Assembly: GCA_005776945.1 (NCBI GenBank)
Contig: SXOB01000039.1
Location: 1-64,000, forward strand
Reading direction: 5' to 3'
Source: Pseudomonadota bacterium
Lineage (GTDB): Bacteria > Myxococcota_A > UBA796 > GCA-2862545
Length of the DNA stretch: 64,000 nucleotides
The notes beneath the pieces are model-generated. The model worked only from the letters and a program-made list of their open reading frames with translations, was not told the DNA's origin and made no database searches. The position numbers and the translations under genes are program-made. Positions 33,321 to 42,996 of this stretch are shown in pieces (positions within the stretch are counted from its first letter, which is position 1; the number at the start of each line of letters is the position of its first letter).

Positions 33321-34399
33321 TTGAGGAGGTCGCCGACGTCGTCATCGTCGGGGCTGGTCCCTGTGGCCTCGCCGCGGCGCGGCAACTCGTTCGCCGGCAA
33401 GGGGGGCGATCGGTCGTCGTATTGGACGACGGGCGTCGGGGCTGGGCGGCCGCGCCGGGGCTCGCACTTTGGCAACCCGAGCCCTTTGCGTCGCTTCCGC
33501 GAGCGTTGCTCTCGGCCCTGCATCGGTGTGCGGTCGAATCCGCCGAGGAGCTACGGCAAGAGGGGCGTGCGGCGGGGGAGCCCATTCGTCGGAATGCGTT
33601 GTGGTTGATTCCCGACGAGCGACGGAAGGACGCGATGATCGAGGCGGCCGGGCATCTCGCCCGCGTTGGCATCGCGCGCCGTTGGCTCGGAGATGCGGAA
33701 TTGCGCGAGCACCTCGTGACCCGGGCCGTCTTTGCTGGCGCGGTGCTCGACGAAGTGGGCGGCGCGTTCGACGTGGAAGCGTGGATGTCGACGGTTCGCG
33801 CCGAATTGGAGGAGGCCGGGGTTGCCTTTCGTGATGGCGAGAAGGTGCGCGGTTGGGCCGTCGGCGCGCCAAACCGGGTGTCGACGGAGGGCGGCGTCTG
33901 GTGGGCGCCGCGCTTGCTTTTGGCCGGCGCGCGGACGGCGACACCGCCCCGGCCATGGCCCTACGCGGTGGCCGTCACGCAGCCTTACCCGAGTGCGTGG
34001 TGGGGAATGAACGGCCTGGCTGTGGGAGGGTGGTTGGTCGACGGGCACGACGGAGCGATGGCGGCCCTGGGGCCGTCGGGGCGGCTGACGCTGGCGACGC
34101 CTGCACCTGCGTCTTGGCGTCGTCTGTTGGGATGGGGGCAGGCTTCGGATGTGCTGGACACGGTAGCCGAGACGGTACCGTTCTTGCGCGGCGCGTCGGT
34201 TTCTCCGCGGCCCACGTGGGATCGGCCATCGGGGGCGCCGAGCTTCGCGCCACTGGATTTGGACGGCCGGGCGTTCGCCGCGTGGTCGACTGGCGCCGCG
34301 GGAGGGGTCTTTCCGCTCATCGCCGGAAAAATCCTCGCAGAGCTGTGCGACGGCGTACGCTCCCCTTGGGATGCCTGGCCGGGCTTCGCGGTACCCTGA
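33317..34399 (+). CDS. DAO-family FAD-dependent amine/amino-acid oxidase
   Basis: 360 residues. N-terminal dinucleotide motif VVIVGAGPCGLAAARQL with G12-x-G14-x-x-G17. The middle is a substrate domain. The C-terminal FAD-binding return GAAGGVFPLIAGKILAELCDG ends with the usual helix. It resembles D-amino-acid/glycine oxidase-type enzymes that oxidise a C-N bond to an imine. GTG start at 33317 overlaps the deacetylase TGA (GTGA). The stop shares a base with the next ATG. In a polyamine route it could oxidise a secondary amine, but the electron acceptor and substrate are not evident. Confidence 0.75.
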   Translation: MIEEVADVVIVGAGPCGLAAARQLVRRQGGRSVVVLDDGRRGWAAAPGLALWQPEPFASLPRALLSALHRCAVESAEELRQEGRAAGEPIRRNALWLIPDERRKDAMIEAAGHLARVGIARRWLGDAELREHLVTRAVFAGAVLDEVGGAFDVEAWMSTVRAELEEAGVAFRDGEKVRGWAVGAPNRVSTEGGVWWAPRLLLAGARTATPPRPWPYAVAVTQPYPSAWWGMNGLAVGGWLVDGHDGAMAALGPSGRLTLATPAPASWRRLLGWGQASDVLDTVAETVPFLRGASVSPRPTWDRPSGAPSFAPLDLDGRAFAAWSTGAAGGVFPLIAGKILAELCDGVRSPWDAWPGFAVP

Positions 34400-36234
34400 T
34401 GACGCGGCCGTCGATTCCGCGGGAGCTTTTGTTCGGAAACCCCGTCCGGGCGATGCCGCGCCTTCATGGGGGCGGCCGTTGGCTTGCGTGGCTTCAACCC
34501 GTTGGCGACGGGCTCCAAGTACATGTGGCACCGCTTGACGACCTGTCGCTGGCGCGGGCGGTGACGTCGGCGGGTTCGCGCGGCGTGCTTGAATTTGCCT
34601 GGGTGGGGGACTTCATCGTCTACCCTTTCGACCAAGACGGCGACGAAAACTGGCAGCTGGCGACCGTTGCCGCGACGGGGGGGCCGGAGCGTGTGCTCAC
34701 CCCGCGTGGCGCGTCTGCGCGCATATTGCACGTTTCGCCGCGCGAACCCAGCGCCTTTCTGGCCGCTGTCAACGACCGGGATCCGACGCTCCACGACGTT
34801 TGGCGATGTGAGCCGGCCACAGGGCAGACGCGGTGCGTCGAGCAGAATGGGGGTTTTGCGGGATTCGTCGCGGATGACGACCTTCATCTCCGGGCGGCGA
34901 TGTCGATTCGTCCGGATGGCGGGACGGCCGTATTCGTGCGACGCGGCGACGCGTGGGTGCCCTGGTTGGAGGTTGGCCCCGAAGATGCCGGTGGGACCCA
35001 ATTGCTCGCGGTGGTGGGTGAACGCAGTTTTTGGCTCGATACGACGCGTCGCGACAAGGCGGCGCTCGTGGAGCGGTCGACCGTTGGCGGCGAGCCGAAG
35101 GTGTTGGCTTCCGACGACGCGGCCGACGTGACCGAAGTCGGATTTCACCCCGGCACGGGCGTGCCGGATATGGCCGTCTCCGACCCTGGCCAGCGCCGCC
35201 GAATTCCGGTCGATGGTTGGCTGCGCGACGGTGCGTGGTCGTCCATTCCGGGGTGCAATGTCCACGTCGTTTCTCGCACGTCGGACGATGCGATGTGGGT
35301 CCTGACGGTGGAGGGCCCGGCCGTTCCGGTACGCCACGTGTTGCTCGACGTGCCGTCTGGAACCACCCGTCCGCTGTTCGAGGGGCGCCCCGACCTCGCG
35401 GGCTGGTCACTTCGGCCGATGGAACGGCACACGATTGCTGCGCGCGACGGGCTGGATCTGCCGGCGTATTTGACGCGCGCCGGCACGCCGGGCCGCCTCG
35501 TCCTCCTGGTACATGGGGGTCCCTGGACACGGGATCATTGGGGTTTCGATCCCGAGCACCAATTGTGGGCAGATCGGGGCTATTCCGTCCTTTCCGTACA
35601 GTTCCGCGGTAGCACGGGATTCGGAAAGAGCTTCGTCAATGCAGGCGACCGCGAATGGGCCGGCGCGATGTTGAACGACCTGCTCGATGCGGTGGCTTGG
35701 GCGGTGGCTCAGGGCATCACAGAGCGCGACAGCGTGGCCATCGTTGGGGGTTCCTTCGGTGGCTACGCGACGCTTGCGGGTCTCGCGTTTGCGCCGGGCG
35801 TGTTTCGGTGCGGGATCAGCGTCGTGGGTCCGTCGAGTCTGCTGACGTTGCTGGCGTCGATTCCGCCGTATTGGGAGCCGCTGCGGGCGGTGTTCTGGCA
35901 GCGGGTGGGCGACGACCGGACGGAGGAGGGGCGCAAAGCCCTGTGGGAGGCGTCTCCCCTTTCGCGGGTCGACGCGATTCAGGTACCTTTGCTCGTCGTG
36001 CAGGGTGCCAAGGACCCGAGAGTTTCGGAGGTGGAGAGTCGGCAAATCGTCGACGCTCTCCGAGCGAGGGGCCGCGAGGTCACCTACGTCCTTTTCCCGG
36101 ACGAGGGACACGGGTTTGCGAGGCCAGAAAACCGGCTCGCGCAGGTCGCGTTGGCGGAGCAGTTCTTGGCTCGACACCTGGGTGGGCGGGCGGAGGCGTT
36201 GGGGGCGCTTGGGAGCGCGAAAGTGGAAGGCTGA
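34399..36234 (+). CDS. S9-family (prolyl oligopeptidase/acylaminoacyl-peptidase-like) serine peptidase
   Basis: 611 residues, cytoplasmic (no leader). N-terminal beta-propeller with WD-like repeats to about residue 345, then an alpha/beta hydrolase. Oxyanion segment LLVHGGPWTRD, nucleophile S452 in GGSFGGYA, D539 in QGAKDPRV and H571 in DEGHGF complete the triad. This family cleaves short peptides, including N-acylated ones (acylaminoacyl peptidase), which would suit an operon with an acetyltransferase and a deacylase. ATG at 34399 shares its A with the preceding TGA. Last gene of the operon, convergent with the LysR gene. Confidence 0.88.
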   Translation: MTRPSIPRELLFGNPVRAMPRLHGGGRWLAWLQPVGDGLQVHVAPLDDLSLARAVTSAGSRGVLEFAWVGDFIVYPFDQDGDENWQLATVAATGGPERVLTPRGASARILHVSPREPSAFLAAVNDRDPTLHDVWRCEPATGQTRCVEQNGGFAGFVADDDLHLRAAMSIRPDGGTAVFVRRGDAWVPWLEVGPEDAGGTQLLAVVGERSFWLDTTRRDKAALVERSTVGGEPKVLASDDAADVTEVGFHPGTGVPDMAVSDPGQRRRIPVDGWLRDGAWSSIPGCNVHVVSRTSDDAMWVLTVEGPAVPVRHVLLDVPSGTTRPLFEGRPDLAGWSLRPMERHTIAARDGLDLPAYLTRAGTPGRLVLLVHGGPWTRDHWGFDPEHQLWADRGYSVLSVQFRGSTGFGKSFVNAGDREWAGAMLNDLLDAVAWAVAQGITERDSVAIVGGSFGGYATLAGLAFAPGVFRCGISVVGPSSLLTLLASIPPYWEPLRAVFWQRVGDDRTEEGRKALWEASPLSRVDAIQVPLLVVQGAKDPRVSEVESRQIVDALRARGREVTYVLFPDEGHGFARPENRLAQVALAEQFLARHLGGRAEALGALGSAKVEG

Positions 36235-36247
36235 ACGAACGGCGCTT

Positions 36248-36262
36248 TGCAGCAGCCTGCTA
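36248..36262 (-). other. Stop-codon-linked 15-mer, copy 2
   Basis: On the minus strand this reads TAGCAGGCTGCTGCA and begins at the TAG stop of the LysR gene. It differs in one base from the 15-mer that begins at the stop of the lipoprotein gene at 22572. The two proteins are unrelated, so the shared DNA is not explained by coding homology. Confidence 0.4.
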
Positions 36263-37153
36263 AGGGTGCAGGGGCACGCCCCGATCCCGCTCGTTGGCCA
36301 GCAGTTCCAGAAACGCGCGCGTCGCGGCCGTCGGTGGCCGGTCTGACCGGCGGACGATGGCGAGTTCGCGTACCAGCGGCTCCCCTTCCGGTGCGAGGCC
36401 CGCTTGCTCGGCGAGGGCCACCTGGCTCACGAAACCGGCACCGACGCCCGCCTCTACCATCCTCAAGATGGCCTCAATCGAGCGCAACTCCATGACGATT
36501 TGGGGAACGACGCCCGCACGTTCAAAGGCGTCGTCGATGCGGCGGCGGACCGCGCTGCCGGCCTCGAACAGGACGAGCGGCTGCCCGTCGAGGTCAAGCC
36601 AGCGGAAGGTCGCCTCGTGGCGCAGTGGGTGGTCGGGTGGGACGACGAGTCGCAATTGGTCGCGCAGCCATGGCACGACACGCAATGGCTTGCGGGCGTC
36701 GGAAATGGGGAGCGTGACGAAACCCAAGTCGATTTCGCCCGCGAGGAGCGCCTCGACGGCGGCGGCCGACCCCTGTTCGCGGACGAAGATGCGGACCCCG
36801 GGCCAGCGCTCGTGGTAGCGTCGCATCCAACTCGGCAGCAGCTTCGTGGTCACGGTCGCCCCCGCGCCGATGCGCAGGGTCCCGGTCATGGCGCCCTTGA
36901 GCGCGTCGAGGGCTTCTCGTCCCGTGTCGAGGCGTCGGACGACGTCCTCCGCCACCGCGCGCCACACGTTGCCCGCTTCCGTGGGGATGACGCCGTGGGC
37001 GCCGCGGTGGAACAGCGTCGCGCCCACCTCGGCCTCCAGTCTGGCGATATGGCCGCTGATCGCAGGTTGGCCGAGGCCCCGGCGGCGCGCGGCGCGTGTG
37101 ATGGAGCCGGTTTCGTGGACGGCGAGGAACGTCCGAAGCAGGGCTATTTCCAT
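36260..37153 (-). CDS. LysR-type transcriptional regulator
   Basis: 297 residues. N-terminal winged helix-turn-helix (LLRTFLAVHETGSITRAARRRGLGQPAISGHIARLE) and a co-inducer-binding domain from about residue 90. ATG at 37153 has AGAGG five bases upstream; a GTG one codon earlier has poorer spacing. Unlike most LysR genes, it is not divergent from its neighbour: it converges on the transaminase operon and its upstream side faces the hydrolase gene's 3' end. Target genes are therefore unknown. GTTAGG lies 17 nt before its start. Confidence 0.92.
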   Translation of the reverse strand: MEIALLRTFLAVHETGSITRAARRRGLGQPAISGHIARLEAEVGATLFHRGAHGVIPTEAGNVWRAVAEDVVRRLDTGREALDALKGAMTGTLRIGAGATVTTKLLPSWMRRYHERWPGVRIFVREQGSAAAVEALLAGEIDLGFVTLPISDARKPLRVVPWLRDQLRLVVPPDHPLRHEATFRWLDLDGQPLVLFEAGSAVRRRIDDAFERAGVVPQIVMELRSIEAILRMVEAGVGAGFVSQVALAEQAGLAPEGEPLVRELAIVRRSDRPPTAATRAFLELLANERDRGVPLHP

Positions 37154-37179
37154 CACGACCTCTGATGGAACCTAACTCC

Positions 37180-38766
37180 TCACACCCTGTTCTCGTGATG
37201 GCCCGGCCGATGGCGTCGCCTCCATGCCATCGGAAGCACCAGGAGGAAGCTCGCGGAGCCCCCGTCACACCCCTTCCCATAGCGGCTGCAGCCACCCATC
37301 AGGATGGCGCTCGTGAGAGGCTGCCCGGTGAAGTCCACCGGATCGACGTTGGCCACGCAGCTGTCGTCAGGGCGCGCCATGGGGTCGTCGAGAAAGGCCG
37401 CGATGAGTCGGGTGGCGCAGTCCCCCCCCTTCCCCGGCGTCGAGCCAAGCAGCACATGGGCGCCCTCGGGAAAGGTGATGAAGTGTTGGCCTGGTCCAAC
37501 AAAGTGCTCTCGGACGGCGTCGGTCCGCTGAGGCGGCGTCTGCGGGTCCAACTCGCCCTGAAGCAGCAGCAACGGTGTGTCGACGATGGCCAGCGCGTCG
37601 TCGACGCTTCGGTCCCAAGGGTAGCGGGGCCACAGGTCGAGCAGAGGCCGCGACGCGGGCCCGATGCCGAATGAAAACGCGGCGGCCTCGTGGGCGGCCT
37701 GCAATTCGTCGAGCGACGGCCACGGCTCAGGCCATTGTTCGCTGAGCTCGATGTTCCGAAACAGGACTGGGCTGGAGAGTTCTTCGGTGTAGTGGGTCGG
37801 GCGGTCCTCGAAGAGGCCGACGAGCCGTTCGAGGTCGTCGATGTCCTCCTCGCCACAGCGCAGCGAGCGCGAGAAGAGGGCAGGGGCGAAGCCCCGGAGC
37901 TTGGCGTCGGCCAGGAAGGCGCCAGCGCCGGCCCTAAGGGTGTCCGCGTCGATTGTGCCACACGGCGACGCGCTGACCGCGGCGACGGCGTCGCGCGCCG
38001 TTCGGACGGGGTCCGGTCCGAGTTCCTCGCCGCAGCGTTCGTCGCTCTCGCACAGGGCGAGCAGATCGTGGCCGACGGCGTCCATCTCGATGTCGTAGAC
38101 GCGGTGGTCGACGTCGATGGCGATGGAGTCGAGGATGACGCCGTCGGCGAGGTCGGCGTGGAGTTGAAGGAATCGGTGGCCCAGCGTGGTGCCGTAGGAT
38201 CCCCCGTACACGAAGGTCGGCCGACCGGCCGCGGTGGCCTCGATCCAGAGGGCGAGGTCGGACGCTGCGTTCGTACTGGAGAACGCGGCGAGGTCGTCGC
38301 CCCATTCGGCGACGACGACGTCCAGGCAGGTGGCCCACTCGTTCTCCGTGACGTCGATGCCCCCGTCGCTTTCGGGATCCTCTTCGTCGGGACACCCCAG
38401 CCGGGTCGAACGTCCCACGCCGCGGTGTTCGAACAGGTAGATGTCGGTGTTCGGCAGCGCCTTGTCGAGGTCTTGGACGTAGGACTCGTAGACGGCGCCA
38501 GATTGGCCGGGGCCCCCCGGCAACATCCACAAAACGCGGTCGCCGTCGTCGCCCGCGAGGTGGCGCTGGGCGAACAACTCGATGGTTGGACCCTCGGGGT
38601 CGTCGGGCCACAGCGGCGCCTGCATGGTCGCGCACTGGGTGGGCGGTCCCTTGCCGTCCGCCTGCAACGGGCAGGTCGTCCATGTCAGGTCGCCCTCGAC
38701 GACCGTGTCGCCGTTGACGTTCGAACAGGCCGCTGCAAATGCCAGCAGAACGGGGTGGTGACGCAT
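37180..38766 (-). CDS. Secreted alpha/beta hydrolase lipoprotein (tripeptidyl aminopeptidase type) with sorting-signal-like tail
   Basis: 528 residues. Leader MRHHPVLLAFAAAC with lipobox Cys14. Hydrolase core: oxyanion segment LPGGPGQSG, nucleophile S190 (YGGSYGTTLG), acid in GELDPQTPP, His in PEGAHVLLG, as in SlpD/SlpE tripeptidyl aminopeptidases that release short peptides from N-termini. Several Cys pairs suggest disulfides. The C-terminus has Cys500 in GCDGG, a hydrophobic run ASFLLVLPMAW and a basic end RRRHR. This tripartite pattern resembles MYXO-CTERM or GlyGly-CTERM signals. Carrying both a lipobox and such a tail is unusual. Confidence 0.85.
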   Translation of the reverse strand: MRHHPVLLAFAAACSNVNGDTVVEGDLTWTTCPLQADGKGPPTQCATMQAPLWPDDPEGPTIELFAQRHLAGDDGDRVLWMLPGGPGQSGAVYESYVQDLDKALPNTDIYLFEHRGVGRSTRLGCPDEEDPESDGGIDVTENEWATCLDVVVAEWGDDLAAFSSTNAASDLALWIEATAAGRPTFVYGGSYGTTLGHRFLQLHADLADGVILDSIAIDVDHRVYDIEMDAVGHDLLALCESDERCGEELGPDPVRTARDAVAAVSASPCGTIDADTLRAGAGAFLADAKLRGFAPALFSRSLRCGEEDIDDLERLVGLFEDRPTHYTEELSSPVLFRNIELSEQWPEPWPSLDELQAAHEAAAFSFGIGPASRPLLDLWPRYPWDRSVDDALAIVDTPLLLLQGELDPQTPPQRTDAVREHFVGPGQHFITFPEGAHVLLGSTPGKGGDCATRLIAAFLDDPMARPDDSCVANVDPVDFTGQPLTSAILMGGCSRYGKGCDGGSASFLLVLPMAWRRRHRPGHHENRV

Positions 38767-38910
38767 GGTCGCGTCTAGCCGTCTGCAGGCGAAACGCCGC
38801 GCTTCTGGGCCTCCGCCAACGTGGCATCACGACTCCTGATGACATTCATCGCCAGGCTCGCCGTTCCGTGATGACGCCGCGGCGTTAGCTCCGGCCCCTC
38901 TGGAGGCGCA
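38767..38910 (+). promoter_or_regulatory. Divergent control region upstream of acnA
   Basis: 144 nt between the hydrolase gene and acnA. A GTTAGC hexamer (38884-38889) lies 21 nt before the acnA ATG, and a TGGAGG ribosome site is at 38900-38905. On the other strand GCTAGA lies 7 nt before the hydrolase ATG. No dyad operator was seen. Confidence 0.4.
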
Positions 38911-41628
<2,718 letters not shown>

Positions 41629-41630
41629 TC

Positions 41631-42110
41631 ATGAACGTCGAAGCTGGAACGGTCGTCCATTTGCACCTCACGGTGACCGACGATGGAGGCCAGGTTCTCG
41701 AGCACACTGGCCACGACGGAATTCAGATTCTGATCGGCGCCGGCTACGTGGTGGGAGGCCTGGAAACGGCGCTCATCGGCCTGACGGCGGGGTCGCCCTT
41801 CGATCTGACGCTCGGGCCCGAGGCGGCCTACGGGCCGAAAACCACGGCGGGTCCGCAGGTCGTGCCGCGGCGCGAATTGCCGCGCGACATCGCGACGGGA
41901 ATGCCGGTCCGATTGCGGGCGTCCGACGGTTCTTCGGTCACCCTCTGGGTGCATCGGGTCGAGGGGTCGCGCGCGTGGATTGACCGGGATCATCCTCACG
42001 CGGGCAAGACCGTCCGGTTCCATGGCCACGTGGCCGGCGTGCGCGGCGCTACGGCGGATGAGATCTCCCATGGCCACGTCCATGGGCCGGGAAGCGACCA
42101 TCACCACTGA
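41631..42110 (+). CDS. SlyD-like FKBP peptidyl-prolyl isomerase
   Basis: 159 residues. FKBP/SlyD core with inserted flap: GTVVHLHLTVTDDGGQVLEH, GYVVGGLETALIGLTAG, LGPEAAYGP. The C-terminal tail is His-rich (HGHVHGPGSDHHH), like the metal-binding tails of SlyD. It accelerates proline isomerisation and can bind nickel or other metals. ATG at 41631 has AGGAG five bases upstream; a GTG at 41625 overlapping the acnA stop has no spacing for a ribosome site. The 3' end overlaps the next gene. Confidence 0.88.
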   Translation: MNVEAGTVVHLHLTVTDDGGQVLEHTGHDGIQILIGAGYVVGGLETALIGLTAGSPFDLTLGPEAAYGPKTTAGPQVVPRRELPRDIATGMPVRLRASDGSSVTLWVHRVEGSRAWIDRDHPHAGKTVRFHGHVAGVRGATADEISHGHVHGPGSDHHH

Positions 42111-42993
42111 GCCGGTCGCGATCACAGGCGCCTCGGGCTTCCTCGGGCGTCACTTGGTGGCGGCCGCTCGGGCCGTCGGAATGCCGATCCGGCTCGTTGT
42201 TCGGCGACCGGACGCGGTCGCCGATCTCGCAGGGGCGGACACGACGGTCGCAAAGGCCGATTTGGCCGACGACGACGCACTCCGACGCGCCTTCGAAGGC
42301 TGCTGCGCAGTCGTATCCAACGCGGCCCTCCTGTCGTGGAAAGGTGCCCCCTGGGCGCAGTGGGAGGAAGCCAACGTCACCGGTGCGCGCCGGGTCGCAG
42401 AGGCCGCCGTCGGGGCGGGAATTTCCGATTTCGTGCACATCAGCTCGATCGCGGCCGTGAGGCCGTCGCTCACGGGCCTGAACGGCGCGGATACGCCGTC
42501 GTTGGGTGAGTCAGACTGGGCCTGGAGTTTCGCAGCGACGGACCCTCGATATTGCTGGAGCAAGGCGATGGGCGAACGCGCGGTTCGCACCGCGGCGCAA
42601 CAGGCCGGCATGCGCCTTTCGGTGCTGCGACCGGGGCCCATCGTGGGCTCGGGGGACGGGAAATACACGGCACTCCTCGTACGTCGGGCGAAACAACGGC
42701 TGGCCCTGACGACGGGAGCGCGGGTTCCGCACGTCCACGGCCGCGACGTGGCCGACGCGGCCCTCGCTGCCATCGTCCGACGGGCGCAAGGAACCTGGTT
42801 CACGACGGGCCCGTCGGTGAGTCAGGGTGCGGCTTTACGCGCACTCGTCAGCGCTGGCGTCGGGAATTGCCGCGTCGTCGAAATTCCGGTGCCGATGACG
42901 CTGCGCTTCGACGACGGCCCGGCCGAGCGGGACCTTGGATTCCGGGCTCGGTCGATCGAAGAGGCGATGGCGGAGGTCGCAGCGGCACGGTGA
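42070..42993 (+). CDS. NAD(P)-dependent epimerase/dehydratase (extended SDR)
   Basis: 307 residues (ATG at 42070; an ATG at 42082 is possible). Both overlap the end of the SlyD-like gene by 29-41 nt. Nucleotide-binding motif AITGASGFLGRHLV (GxxGxxG) and a catalytic Tyr/Lys pair in YCWSKAMGER. The middle resembles 3-beta-hydroxysteroid dehydrogenase or dihydroflavonol reductase relatives (NVTGARRVAEAAV, LRPGPIVG). Acts on a hydroxylated substrate of unknown identity. Third gene of the acnA operon; stop is 3 nt from the convergent lipoprotein gene. Confidence 0.82.
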   Translation: MATSMGREATITTEPVAITGASGFLGRHLVAAARAVGMPIRLVVRRPDAVADLAGADTTVAKADLADDDALRRAFEGCCAVVSNAALLSWKGAPWAQWEEANVTGARRVAEAAVGAGISDFVHISSIAAVRPSLTGLNGADTPSLGESDWAWSFAATDPRYCWSKAMGERAVRTAAQQAGMRLSVLRPGPIVGSGDGKYTALLVRRAKQRLALTTGARVPHVHGRDVADAALAAIVRRAQGTWFTTGPSVSQGAALRALVSAGVGNCRVVEIPVPMTLRFDDGPAERDLGFRARSIEEAMAEVAAAR

Positions 42994-42996
42994 CGG

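Noticed and set aside
28914-36234. Lysine 6-aminotransferase / penicillin-type biosynthetic cluster
   Set aside because: The PLP-lysine blocks resemble GABA-T more than lysine 6-aminotransferases, and no beta-lactam or NRPS-type gene is present.
36260-37153. LysR gene as the dedicated divergent activator of the transaminase operon
   Set aside because: It is convergent with the operon's 3' end and not adjacent to its promoter, so the usual LysR arrangement does not apply.
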